Program-made: the position numbers and the translations under genes
The notes under the pieces: model-generated
Told to the model about the DNA's origin: nothing
Databases searched by the model: none
Seen by the model: the letters and a program-made list of their open reading frames with translations, nothing else
Part shown: positions 44,007 through 53,464 of the stretch, piece by piece
Position numbering within the stretch: position 1 is the stretch's first letter
Layout of the letters: each line of letters starts with the position of its first letter
NCBI RefSeq assembly: GCF_036014015.1
Contig: NZ_CP107905.1
Coordinates: forward strand, 434,001 to 498,000
Origin: Streptomyces sp. NBC_00457
GTDB lineage: Bacteria; Actinomycetota; Actinomycetes; Streptomycetales; Streptomycetaceae
DNA length: 64,000 nucleotides
Direction of reading: 5' to 3'

Positions 44007-45056
44007 TTGAGGGTCCTCGACGAGAACGGGACGGACGGCACGGACGGGATCAGCGCGATCGACATGTGCGCCCTGGTGTACGACCGCGAGTCGTGGGCGG
44101 CCTACTTCCGCGACCTGGGCGGCCAGGCACCGGCCTATCTGCGGGCCTTCGGCCGCCATATGACCACCGTCTTCGGCGCGGACTTCGCCCACTACCGCCG
44201 ACTGCTGGACGCCGGCGACCTGGACGCGGCCGTCGAGGTCCTCGTGGCGAACCAGCCCGACGACACCGACGTGGCGGCCCATCTGCGCGCCATGGACGAG
44301 CAGGGCGTCGCCTATCAGGTGCTGATGGGGTCCAGCGCCCGGCTGCCCGACGGCGACAGCGTCAACACCCGTGTGGCTGCCTTCGCGGCGCGTGCCCCTG
44401 GGCGGGTGGAGGCCTGGGCGGGCCTGAACCTCAGCGATCCGCACGCCGCGCTGGCGGAACTGGAGCGCTGCCACGCGCTGGGTATGCGCGGTGTCACCGT
44501 CATCGCCTTCCGGGACGGCGTCGAACCGCAGGCGCCGCGCTACGCCGCCGTCTTCGCGGCAGCCGAGCGGCTGAGGCTGCCGGTGTGGATCCACACCGGG
44601 CACCACCTGTGCACCCGACGCCCGAACGAGCTCTCGCACCCGAGGGTCATCGACACGCTCGCGGGCCGCCACCCGGAGCTGAGGATCGTCGCGGGCCACG
44701 GCGGCTGGCCGTGGCTGCACGAGATGATCTCGGTCGCCCAACGGCACCCCCATGTCTTCGTGGAGTTCTCCACCCATCGCGCGAGCTGGATGTCGCGTCC
44801 GGGCTCGGGCTGGGAGCCCTTCCTGCTGTACGGCCGCAGCACCCTGCGCCGCAAGGTCATGTTCGGGACCGCGACCTGGGTCCACTCCGTGCCCGTGCGC
44901 ACCCTTATCCGGGAGGTGGCCGAACTCGGCCTGGGCGAGGCCGTCACCCATGACTGGCTGCTCGGCAACGCACAACGCCTGCTGGGCCTGGAAGCCGACC
45001 GGCGACTTACGGCCGGATCGCTCGGGTATTCGGTCGACTCGGGGCGCACTCCTTGA
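44007..45056 (+). CDS. Amidohydrolase_2-type metal-dependent hydrolase, unusual metal site
   Basis: The protein has 349 residues. WIHTGHHLCTRRPNELSHPR, IVAGHGGWPWLHEM, HVFVEFSTHRASW and VMFGTATW are typical of the amidohydrolase_2 barrel found in decarboxylases and lactonases. The N-terminal HxH motif of the family is replaced by DMCAL (IDMCALVYDRESW), so one metal-binding pair is missing. The start is TTG at 44007 with GGGAG upstream; an earlier in-frame ATG at 43848 would give an Arg-rich, unlikely leader. Confidence 0.78.
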   Translation: MRVLDENGTDGTDGISAIDMCALVYDRESWAAYFRDLGGQAPAYLRAFGRHMTTVFGADFAHYRRLLDAGDLDAAVEVLVANQPDDTDVAAHLRAMDEQGVAYQVLMGSSARLPDGDSVNTRVAAFAARAPGRVEAWAGLNLSDPHAALAELERCHALGMRGVTVIAFRDGVEPQAPRYAAVFAAAERLRLPVWIHTGHHLCTRRPNELSHPRVIDTLAGRHPELRIVAGHGGWPWLHEMISVAQRHPHVFVEFSTHRASWMSRPGSGWEPFLLYGRSTLRRKVMFGTATWVHSVPVRTLIREVAELGLGEAVTHDWLLGNAQRLLGLEADRRLTAGSLGYSVDSGRTP

Positions 45057-45090
45057 CGGTCCGGCCTCGCGTGCCCCAGGTTATTGGATG

Positions 45091-45108
45091 TTAATGAACA
45101 TTCATTTA
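45091..45108. promoter_or_regulatory. Operator before the P450/terpene synthase pair
   Basis: TTAATGAACATTCATTTA differs in one base from the site at 30262-30279. It lies 12 bases before the P450 start, a position suited to repression. It links this pair to the core operons. Confidence 0.75.
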
Positions 45109-45120
45109 CCCAGTTCAGGG

Positions 45121-46503
45121 ATGGTGTTCATGTCTCCAAGGGCTCTGCCGTCCGTCAGGTTCACCGACCGTCTCCGCGGGTCACCGACCTTCCGACGTGA
45201 CCCGCTGGCCTTTCTGTCGCGTGGCCGCGAGCGGTACGGCGACATCTTCCGCTTCCGCACGCTCGGCGTCCCCATGGTGATGGTCAATCACCCGGATCAC
45301 ATCCGTCGCATCCTCGTCGACAAGAGCGCCCAGTACGACAAGAACGCCTTTCTCTTCAAAGCCGTCCGTCCGGTGCTGCGCACGGGACTGATCGCCAACG
45401 CGGACACAGCGCAGTGGCGTCGGCAACGTCGCATGATGGCGCCGCATTTCACCCCGGGCGCGGTCGGCTCGTTCGCCCGGAACATGACGACCGAGACCGT
45501 GAAGATGCTGGACCGCTGGGAGCGCTACCCTCGCGACGGGCGGGTGATCGACGCCATGGACGAGTTCGGCCGGCTCGCGCTCGCCATCGTCAACAGGTCT
45601 CTGTTCAGTGCGGATGTGAGCGCGACGGCCCAGGATTTCGAGCGGGCCTTCGGGGTGGCCAACAGCGTCCTCGCGGCGTTCTTCCGCCGTCCCTTCCCGC
45701 CGTTGAGCGTGCCCACCCCCGGCCACCGCAGGCTCCGGCGCGCGATCGACGCCATGGACTCCTTCGTCTCCGGATTCGTCCAGGGGCGGCTCCGCGCGAA
45801 CGCGGACACGGACAGGGACGCGGACCAGGAACCCGATCTGCTGACCCTCCTGCTGCACTCCGTCGACGAGGAAGACGGCAGCGGCATGGGCCTCGAACGG
45901 CTCCACCACGAGGTCCTCAACCTCTGTGTGGGCGCCTACGAGACCACCACCAACGCCTTGTGCTGGGCGTTCCATCTCCTCGCGCGCCATCCCGACGCCG
46001 AGAAGCGGCTGCACGAAGAGGTCGACCGGGTGCTCGGCGGCCGGATCCCACGGTTCGAGGACCTTCCCGAACTGGCCTACACGCGCATGGTCGTCGACGA
46101 GACGCTGCGCATCTATTCCCCCGCCTATCAGTTCATGCGCCACGCGAGTCAGGACGACGAGATCGCCGGGTACCGCATTCCGGCCGGCAGCAACATGCTC
46201 ATCAACAGCTATGTCCTGCACCGGCATCCGGACTTCTGGGACGAGCCGGAAACCTTCCGCCCCGAGCGGTTCGGCGCGGAAGAGACCGCCCGCCGCCCCC
46301 GGCACGCCTACATCCCGTTCGGCAGCGGGCAACGCGTCTGCATCGGCAGGCACTTCGCCCTGACCGAACTCACCCTGGTGCTCGCCACCGTCGCGCGTAC
46401 ACACCGTCTGGTCCTGCCCGCGGACGCCCCCGATGTCCATCCGGAGGCCCTGATCACGCTGCGTCCCCGAGGCGGAATGCGGCTGCGACTCGAGCACCGC
46501 TGA
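45121..46503 (+). CDS. Cytochrome P450
   Basis: This 460-residue soluble P450 has the I-helix GAYETTTNALCWAF, the K-helix ETLR (Glu327, Arg330), FRPERF and the haem loop FGSGQRVCIGRHFAL with Cys407. The AETT variant of the I-helix AGxxT motif has a Glu beside the Thr. The class resembles CYP enzymes that oxidise terpenes. It ends 20 bases before a terpene synthase, so it probably oxidises that enzyme's product. The start at 45121 or 45130 is uncertain. A redox partner is not adjacent. Confidence 0.93.
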   Translation: MVFMSPRALPSVRFTDRLRGSPTFRRDPLAFLSRGRERYGDIFRFRTLGVPMVMVNHPDHIRRILVDKSAQYDKNAFLFKAVRPVLRTGLIANADTAQWRRQRRMMAPHFTPGAVGSFARNMTTETVKMLDRWERYPRDGRVIDAMDEFGRLALAIVNRSLFSADVSATAQDFERAFGVANSVLAAFFRRPFPPLSVPTPGHRRLRRAIDAMDSFVSGFVQGRLRANADTDRDADQEPDLLTLLLHSVDEEDGSGMGLERLHHEVLNLCVGAYETTTNALCWAFHLLARHPDAEKRLHEEVDRVLGGRIPRFEDLPELAYTRMVVDETLRIYSPAYQFMRHASQDDEIAGYRIPAGSNMLINSYVLHRHPDFWDEPETFRPERFGAEETARRPRHAYIPFGSGQRVCIGRHFALTELTLVLATVARTHRLVLPADAPDVHPEALITLRPRGGMRLRLEHR

Positions 46504-46523
46504 CACGAGAAGGCCGTACGTTC

Positions 46524-47615
46524 ATGGACACCTCTCAGCAGGACATCCTCAGCGCGTTCCCGCACCGGCTCAATCCGCATGCGGAGCGGACGCGCCGTCA
46601 TGTGGCCGACTGGGTACGGCGCACGGGTCTCGTCCACCGGGAATCGGCCTGGAGACGCTTCCAGCGAGCGGACTTCGGGTGGTTCGCGGCAGCGGTGTAT
46701 CCGACCGCCGACGCCTCTCGCCTGGACCTCATGGCCGACTGGTTCGCCTGGCTGTTCCTGGTCGACGACCAGCTCGACGACGGAGGGGTCGGACGCGACC
46801 CGGCACGGGCACTGCGGATCGTGGACCAGCTGTGCGCCGTACTGAGCGGGCACCGCCCCTCCGACCCACCGAGCCCGGACACTCCCACCACTGTCTCCGC
46901 ACTGGCCGATCTGTGGGAGCGCACGGCGCCACTCGGACATCCCGGGTGGCACCGTCGGTTCGCCGGGCACCTCGAGACATGTCTGAGAACGGCGGCCGTC
47001 TGGGAGGTGGGGCATCGAGTCCACGGCACCGTCCCGTCGGAGGAGGCGTACGTCGTCAACCGCCGGCACACGGGAGCGATCTACGTCTGCATGGACCTCA
47101 TAGAGATCGCGGTGGACGTCTCGGTGCCCGACACCCTCTACACCGGCGCCGAGTTCACCTCCGCCCTCGACGCCGCGTGCAACGTCGTGTGCTGGACCAA
47201 CGACGTCTACTCGCTGGCCAAGGAGCGCTCGCGGGGTGAGGTGCACAACCTCGTCTTCCTCGTCCAGCACCACCGCGGATGGGACCGGTCGGCCGCGCTG
47301 GACCACGTCCACGCTGCCATCCAGGAGGAGACGGACCGATTCCTGCGCGCGGAGGCCCGACTGCTCACCGCACATCCCCACCGCGTCGGCCAACTCGCCC
47401 CCTGCCTCACCGGTATGCGGACATGGATGCGCGGCAACCTCGACTGGTCCAGACGCACACAGCGCTACGCCCGAGCCGTCGGCGGCGACACGGAGCGCCC
47501 CGACGAGTACCTCGAAGCCCGGCTCATGGAGGCCGGAGGATGGAAGCCGGACTGCTCACGCGGCTCCGTCGTCGACGGCCGTGGTGGTCATGATGTGGCG
47601 GATACGTTCGCGTAG
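46524..47615 (+). CDS. Class I terpene synthase (probable sesquiterpene cyclase)
   Basis: This 363-residue all-alpha cyclase has the metal motif DDQLDD (81-86), the NSE motif NDVYSLAKE (226-234, Asn226, Ser230, Glu234) and a C-terminal WSRRTQRY with the conserved Arg-Tyr. It ionises a prenyl diphosphate; length and N-terminus fit farnesyl diphosphate cyclases, but the product cannot be told. In operon with the P450. Its last 60 bases overlap the convergent LysR gene. Confidence 0.93.
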   Translation: MDTSQQDILSAFPHRLNPHAERTRRHVADWVRRTGLVHRESAWRRFQRADFGWFAAAVYPTADASRLDLMADWFAWLFLVDDQLDDGGVGRDPARALRIVDQLCAVLSGHRPSDPPSPDTPTTVSALADLWERTAPLGHPGWHRRFAGHLETCLRTAAVWEVGHRVHGTVPSEEAYVVNRRHTGAIYVCMDLIEIAVDVSVPDTLYTGAEFTSALDAACNVVCWTNDVYSLAKERSRGEVHNLVFLVQHHRGWDRSAALDHVHAAIQEETDRFLRAEARLLTAHPHRVGQLAPCLTGMRTWMRGNLDWSRRTQRYARAVGGDTERPDEYLEARLMEAGGWKPDCSRGSVVDGRGGHDVADTFA

Positions 47616-48476
47616 CAATTGATGCGTGCGGTCGTGGTGGTTACGTGGGTGCCACGCCATGCCGATGGTCAGGGACGGCAGCGCCAGGGGGATCGGGAAC
47701 GTGTGCAGCCCGAGTGTGTTCAGCATCGGCCGTCCGAGTCCGGCCGGGGCAACACTGACGACGTCGGTTTCGCGGGCCAGGAACAGCGCGGTCGCGACGC
47801 TGGGGACCACAGCCACCACGCGTCGGCTCAGGCCCAGTTCGGCGAGCTGCTCGTCGATCGGGCCGTGAGCTCGGCCGCGTCGCGACACGACGACGTGGTC
47901 GGTGGCGGCGAGCCGCCGCGGTGTGACGGTTTTCGTCCTCCTGAGTGGATGGCCCGGCCGCACAACGCCGATCAGTGTCTCCGTGAGAAGTGTTTCCGAA
48001 CGGATCTCCGGATCACCGGGACGCACGATCCCGATCTCCAGATCCACCAGTCCTTCGCGCAGGGCCGGGGTGTCCTCGAGGCTTTCCGGCCGCAACCGCA
48101 GTGAGATACCGGGCGCCTGGACCCGTAGATCGTCGAGGAGGGACGGGATGAAGGTCGTGGACAGCATGTCGTTGACCTGAAGGTCGAACGTGCGCACCGC
48201 GGTTCGGGGATCGGCGGAGTTCGACGGCGCGAACAGCGCACGCGCCCGGGTGGCGACCGCGTGTACCTCGCCACGCAGTTCCAGGGCCCGGGGTGTGGGC
48301 ACGAGGTCGCGTCCGGCACGCACGAGGAGCGGGTCGTCGAAGGCGCGGCGCAATCGGGCCAGGGCGCGGCTCATCGCCGGTGGCGAGGTGTGCAGGCGTG
48401 CCGCGGCCTTCGTCACGCTGTTCTCGGCGAGCAGCGCGTCCAACGCCTCGATGAGGTTCAGATCGACATGGTCCAT
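47556..48476 (-). CDS. LysR family transcriptional regulator
   Basis: This 306-residue regulator has the winged HTH NLIEALDALLAENSVTKAAA / RLHTSPPAMSRALARLRRAF and a NodD-like effector domain. The ATG at 48476 gives the usual MDHVDLNLIEAL start. It is divergent from the FAD monooxygenase, which it probably activates from the 191-base gap, where CCTTACCAAGG offers a dyad. It is similar in type to the LysR at 59092-59991. Confidence 0.9.
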   Translation of the reverse strand: MDHVDLNLIEALDALLAENSVTKAAARLHTSPPAMSRALARLRRAFDDPLLVRAGRDLVPTPRALELRGEVHAVATRARALFAPSNSADPRTAVRTFDLQVNDMLSTTFIPSLLDDLRVQAPGISLRLRPESLEDTPALREGLVDLEIGIVRPGDPEIRSETLLTETLIGVVRPGHPLRRTKTVTPRRLAATDHVVVSRRGRAHGPIDEQLAELGLSRRVVAVVPSVATALFLARETDVVSVAPAGLGRPMLNTLGLHTFPIPLALPSLTIGMAWHPRNHHDRTHQLLRERIRHIMTTTAVDDGAA

Positions 48477-48667
48477 CCCCGGATTATCACTGGCGAAAGG
48501 ACTCCTTACCAAGGTTGCACTGGTGTGAATCGGCTGCGCTTCCTAACGTCGAACTCACTCGACGACATGAAGGAGGTCGCAGTGGACATCCGCAGCTGCC
48601 CACCTCGCGACAGCAGGCACCAGGACGCCGGTGGTCGCGGTGCCGGCGCGGCCAAGGACGGGCTGTC

Positions 48668-49789
48668 ATGCGCGCGGTCGTGATCGGTGCCGGGATCGTG
48701 GGCCTGACCACCGGGCTCGCGCTGCGCCATGCGGGGATCGAGGTGGTGATCTGTGAGCGCGCGCCGGAGATCCGCGCCGCCGGGGCCTCGCTGGGGCTCT
48801 GGGCGAACGCGCTGGCGGTCTTCGACGATCTCGCCGTCGGCGAAGAGGTGCGCTCCATCGGCGCACCCACCGAGATGTACTTCCACGATCCCGCCGGGCG
48901 GCCGCTCGTCACCCCGGGATACAGCCCCGAGGACCATCAGTACCTGCTGGTGCACCGGGCCAAGCTGAACGACCTGCTCGCCGACGCCGTGGGGCTGGAC
49001 AACATCCGGCTGGCCACCGGGTTCACCGCGTACGAGGAGCACGCGGACCGTGTCACGGTCCACCTGTCCGACGGCAACACCGAGGACGCCGACGTGCTCG
49101 TCGGGGCGGACGGGGCGTACTCGGCGGTGCGCGCGCAGTTGGTGCCGGGCACTCCGGCGCAGGAACACACCGGCCACCACGCCTGGCGCGCGGTCATCCC
49201 GGCCACGGGGATGACGGTGCCCGAGGACCGGCTGATCCTGGGCACCCACGGCTGCCGGGGCGGCTACATACGTACCTACGACGGGGGCGTCTACTGGCTG
49301 GTGAACCAATTCAACTCGCCGCCGCCGACGGGCAGTCCGAAGCAGCAGGCCATGGATCGAGTCGTCCATCTGGAGGAGGGAGGGCGGGACGGGGTTCTGG
49401 CCGGGCTGATCGCCGCGACGCCCGAGGAACTCGTCCTGCACAACCAGGTCATGCTCGTGCCGCCGCTCTCCCGCTGGGCTTCCGCGCGGGTCGCCCTGGC
49501 CGGGGACGCGGCCCACGCGATGTCTCCGCACATCACCGCAGGCGCGACGCTGGGCATCGAGGACGCTGCCCTGCTCGGCCGCCTGCTCGCCCGCACCGAT
49601 GACGTGCCCGCGGCGCTGACCGCCTTCCAGGCCGACCGGATCCCGCGGTACGCCCATGTCGCGCGGCTGTCCGCGGCGGTGGAACACGCGCCCACGCCCG
49701 AGGAGTTCGCACGGCACTACGTCGCGTTCAGCCACTGGATGATCACCGATCAGCAGCAGTCGCCCAGGAAGAACGAGGTGGACGTATGA
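48668..49789 (+). CDS. FAD-dependent monooxygenase (class A aromatic hydroxylase family)
   Basis: This 373-residue flavoprotein has VVIGAGIVGLTTGLAL for FAD, the DG motif GADGAYSAVR, and the GD motif LAGDAAHAMSPHITAGATLG. It uses NAD(P)H to hydroxylate or epoxidise an aromatic or polyketide-like substrate. The ATG at 48668 gives a perfect N-terminus. It overlaps the hydrolase gene by four bases and starts an operon reaching to about 55 kb. Confidence 0.91.
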   Translation: MRAVVIGAGIVGLTTGLALRHAGIEVVICERAPEIRAAGASLGLWANALAVFDDLAVGEEVRSIGAPTEMYFHDPAGRPLVTPGYSPEDHQYLLVHRAKLNDLLADAVGLDNIRLATGFTAYEEHADRVTVHLSDGNTEDADVLVGADGAYSAVRAQLVPGTPAQEHTGHHAWRAVIPATGMTVPEDRLILGTHGCRGGYIRTYDGGVYWLVNQFNSPPPTGSPKQQAMDRVVHLEEGGRDGVLAGLIAATPEELVLHNQVMLVPPLSRWASARVALAGDAAHAMSPHITAGATLGIEDAALLGRLLARTDDVPAALTAFQADRIPRYAHVARLSAAVEHAPTPEEFARHYVAFSHWMITDQQQSPRKNEVDV

Positions 49790-51584
49790 GCTTCGCCGTC
49801 GAAGTGGACGTACCGGTGCCGATGCGGGACGGCATCGCGCTCGCCACCAACGTGTGGCGGCCCGAGGGGCCGGGGCCGTTCCCCGCGCTGCTGGTCCGCA
49901 CCCCCTACGGCAAGGACGCCGCCGGAACGTACGGCAACCCGAAGCTGCCGGACGTCTTCGCCTTCGTGGGAGCCGGCTACGCGGTGGTGGCACAGGACGT
50001 CCGCGGGACCTCTCGATCGCCGGGAGTGTTCGTCCCCCACGCGTTCGAGGGCCTCGACAGTGTCGACACGCTCGAATGGCTGGCCGAACAGTCGTGGTGC
50101 GACGGCGCGGTCGGCATGTGGGGCGGGTCCTACATGGGGTTCACACAGTGGCAGGCGGCCGTGCACGACGTACCGGCGCTGCGTGCCATCGCGCCCCTGA
50201 TGACCTCCGCCGACCCGTACGCGGCACCGTGGCGCTCCCCGGGCGGTGCGCTGTCGCAGGACGCCGTCCTGACCTGGGGCACGCTCTCGGCCCTGCGCAA
50301 CCTGGGCCGGGGCCCCGCCGACGGGCACTTCGGCAAGCACGGCGAGCCGGGCGACGCCCAGGCACTTCTGTCCGGTCTGGCCGACACCCGGCGGCTGCAC
50401 GACCCGCTGCCGGTCGCCGACCGGGGAGCGGTCACCCGCCATCTGCCCTGGGCCGGTCAGGTGCTCAACCACCCGGAGCGGGACGCGTTCTGGCAGGAGG
50501 TCGCCTCAATCGACCGCTGTGGCGACATCACCGTCCCCGCGCTCCACGTGGGCGGCTGGTACGACGTCTTCGTCGGGGAGACCGTACGGTCCTACACGAC
50601 GATGCGCAGCCAAGGCGGCAGCACGGCCGCCCGCGAAGGCCAACGGCTGATCATCGGCCCGTGGAGCCACGCCGACGGCACCGACCTCGGCACCTTCCCC
50701 GACCGGTCGTTCGGACTCCACAGCAGCATCAAGGCCGCCGACGTCACCGGTGCGCACCTGCGGTTCTTCGACCGCTGGGTCCGTGACCACACGGACACCC
50801 CCGACGACACCCACCGGGTCCGGATCTTCGTCATGGGCGTCGACCGGTGGCGTGACGAGGTGGACTGGCCGCTGCCCGGCACCCGTCACACCGACTTCTT
50901 CCTCGCCGGGGACGGCCGTGCCAACACCGCCGACGGCGACGGCGTCCTGACGCGCGACGCCGTGCCGGTGGAGGCGACGGACACGTTCCTCTACGACCCG
51001 GGCCGCCCCGTCCCGAGTCTGGGCGGCACCGTGCTCGCCGTCGCCTCCGATGCCCACCCCGGACCGGCCGACCAGGCGGCCGTCGAAACACGCGACGACG
51101 TGCTGTGCTTCACCGCTCCCGTCCTCGAACATCCCGTCGAGGTCACCGGCCACGTCACGCTGGTCCTGCACGTCTCCTCCTCGGCACCGGACACCGACTT
51201 CACCGGCAAGCTCGTCGACGTGCACCCCGACGGCAGGCGATCCTGCTGTGCGAGGGCGTCCAGCGTGCCCGCTACCGCAAGTCGCTCACCGACCCGGAGC
51301 TCCTGGAGCCGGGAGAGGTCTACGAGATGACGGTCGACCTGGGCGTCACCGCGAACGTGTTCCTGCCCGGACACCGCATCCGGCTCGAAGTCTCCAGCAG
51401 CAACTTCCCCCGCTACGACCGCAACACCAACACGGGCGGGACGATCGCGGCCGACGGCGAGGACGACCTGGCCGTCGCGGTCAACCGGGTCCACCACGGG
51501 CCGGCCCACCTGAGCCGCCTGATCCTGCCGCTCATCGAACAGCCGGAGCCCGAAGACGCCACGCCCACAAAGGCGCGGACATGA
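49786..51584 (+). pseudogene. CocE/NonD-type alpha/beta hydrolase interrupted by a one-base frameshift
   Basis: The N-terminal part (Ser115 in MWGGSYMGFTQW, VGGWYDVFVGE, IIGPWSHADG) is intact. At about 51236-51240 the codons for DGR-AILLCEG lose one G. The reading frame then runs to a false stop at 51330, while the true C-terminus (TVDLGVTANVFLPGHRIRLE, SSNFPRYDRNTNTGG) continues in another frame to 51584. Restoring one base gives about 599 residues, normal for the family. It is a recent mutation or a sequencing error. The stop overlaps the next start, as in a working operon. Confidence 0.78.
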
Positions 51585-52066
51585 GCGCACTCCAGGAGCT
51601 GGTGGACCGGGCGGCCGTCGCCGATGTCGTCGCCGGTCTCGCCCACGCACAGGACGACCGGGACTGGACCGCTCTGCGGCAGCTGTTCGCCAACGAGGTG
51701 CGGCTGGACCTCTCCACCCACTACTACGGCAGACCGCCGACCACGCTGCCGGCCGCCGAGCTGGTCGAACTCGCCCGCAGGACCCTGGAGGGCTTCGACT
51801 GCACCCACCACGCGGCCACCGGCCTCGTCATACGGCTGTCGGGTGACGAGGCCGAGTGCCGCGCGCACATGGTCGCCTACCACCACGTCCCCGCGGACCC
51901 CGGTGTCACCCACCACTGCACGATGCGTGGCCTCTGGCGGCTCAGGCTCCGCAGATCCGGCGAACGCTGGCTGATACACCACTGGGCCGTGGTGCGCACC
52001 GCCCCGTGGGAGGGCTCCCCCGACGTCTACGAGCTCGCCGCCGCCCGCACCGGACCTCCCTCCTGA
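51581..52066 (+). CDS. NTF2-like (SnoaL_4-type) protein
   Basis: This 161-residue cone-fold protein has ALQELVDRAAVADVVAGLAH and DDRDWTALRQLFANEVRLDL at the start, then HHCTMRGLWRLRLRRSGERW, the family pattern. Such proteins are hydratases, dehydratases, isomerases or small hydroxylases. His and Tyr in DLSTHYYGRP and HHAATG could be catalytic. Coupled to the hydrolase. Confidence 0.85.
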   Translation: MSALQELVDRAAVADVVAGLAHAQDDRDWTALRQLFANEVRLDLSTHYYGRPPTTLPAAELVELARRTLEGFDCTHHAATGLVIRLSGDEAECRAHMVAYHHVPADPGVTHHCTMRGLWRLRLRRSGERWLIHHWAVVRTAPWEGSPDVYELAAARTGPPS

Positions 52067-52100
52067 CGGCAGCCGCGAAGGACACAACGGAGAGGAACCC

Positions 52101-52415
52101 ATGTTCTACGAGATACGCACGGAACGCGCCCGCGCCGGCCGCGGCGCGGAAATGGCCCGCTACATGGACGAGACCGTCATCCCGCTGCACCAGGACATGG
52201 GGATGCACGTGGTGGGAGCGTTCACGGTGGCCGATGACGAGGACGCCTTCGTCTGGATCCGGCGCTTCGAGGACGACGCCGACCGGAAACGCGTCCTGGC
52301 CACCGTCCACGGGCATTCCCGGTGCGCGACCGTCGTCGACACCCTTTCCGCGCTGTCGGGCGGGACGGCTTCCACGGTCCGGCTGGAACCTGCCCCACGG
52401 TCCGGGCTCCGCTGA
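52101..52415 (+). CDS. NIPSNAP family protein
   Basis: This 104-residue ferredoxin-like alpha/beta-barrel protein opens with MFYEIRTERARAGRGAEMAR and has GAFTVADDEDAFVWIRRFED in the middle, the NIPSNAP pattern. The function is unknown; it is often beside monooxygenases in degradation clusters. GGAG lies before the ATG. Confidence 0.85.
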   Translation: MFYEIRTERARAGRGAEMARYMDETVIPLHQDMGMHVVGAFTVADDEDAFVWIRRFEDDADRKRVLATVHGHSRCATVVDTLSALSGGTASTVRLEPAPRSGLR

Positions 52416-52483
52416 CTCCGCGCGCGCACCTGCCCGTGCGGTACACGACCTGGATCGATCGACGACGCGAAGGGAGGCTTCGA

Positions 52484-53401
52484 ATGGTTCGACACGAACT
52501 GCCGGCGACACGGGACACCGTAGTGAACGTCTTCAGCCGGGACACCCCACCGGTTCTCACCGTGGACGCCGGCGACTCGGTGGTGGTCGGCTCGCTGGAC
52601 GCCGCAGGGTACCTGGAGCCGATGCGCACACCCGGTGACCCGAGGCCGAGGATGTTCGAGGACCGGACCAACCACTGTCTCACCGGGCCGATCGCGGTTC
52701 GGGGCGCGGAGCCGGGCATGGTCCTCGAGGTGCGCTTCGAGTCCATCAGAGCCGGCACCTGGGGGTGGACACTCGCCGGGGTGAAGGACAACCCGCTGAC
52801 GCGCCGACTCGGCGTCGCCGACGGACCCGCGTCATGGCTGTTGTGGGACATCGGCGACGAGACGGCCACCAACGACCGCGGCCGGACCGTGGACATCGCG
52901 CCTTTCCTGGGCGTGGTCGGTGTCCCTCCGGTGGAGCCGGGCCCGCATTCCACCATCCCGCCGCGAGCGGCGAGCGGGGGAAACATCGACTGCCGTGAAC
53001 TGGTGGCGAGTTCGACGCTGTACCTGCCGGTGACCGTGCCCGGCGCGATGCTCCACCTGGGGGACGGCCACGCGGCGCAGGGGAACGGCGAGGTCGCGGG
53101 CACGGCGATCGAGTGCCCCATGACGACGGAAGTGACCCTGAACCTCCGGGAGCGGGCCCCGGTTCCCGGTATCCACGCCGAGACACCTGAAGGGCAGGTC
53201 ACCTTCGGTTTCGACGAGGACCTGAACGTGGCGACGGGAGATGCGCTGGACGCCATGCTGGTCTGGCTGCGCTCGCTGTTCGATCTGGACAGAACGGCCG
53301 CGCTGGCCCTGGCAGGCGCAACCGTCGACCTGCGGATCACCCAAGTGGCCAACGGCACGCGGGGGGTGCACGCCGTGCTGCCGTACGACGCCATCCGGTG
53401 A
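52484..53401 (+). CDS. Acetamidase/formamidase family protein
   Basis: This 305-residue FmdA/AmdA-type hydrolase has the metal-site segments GGNIDCRELVA near 165 and LHLGDGHAAQGNGEVAGTAI near 195, with the upstream TNHCLTGPIAVRGAEPGM. It probably hydrolyses a short amide or formamide, giving ammonium. AGGGAGG precedes the ATG. It belongs to the oxidative operon; no sign of export. Confidence 0.9.
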   Translation: MVRHELPATRDTVVNVFSRDTPPVLTVDAGDSVVVGSLDAAGYLEPMRTPGDPRPRMFEDRTNHCLTGPIAVRGAEPGMVLEVRFESIRAGTWGWTLAGVKDNPLTRRLGVADGPASWLLWDIGDETATNDRGRTVDIAPFLGVVGVPPVEPGPHSTIPPRAASGGNIDCRELVASSTLYLPVTVPGAMLHLGDGHAAQGNGEVAGTAIECPMTTEVTLNLRERAPVPGIHAETPEGQVTFGFDEDLNVATGDALDAMLVWLRSLFDLDRTAALALAGATVDLRITQVANGTRGVHAVLPYDAIR

Positions 53402-53464
53402 CCGGCACGGGACGCCGGCTGGGCCTGTCGCGGGCCTTGTGGAAGCGAGTAGAAAGCAACCTGA

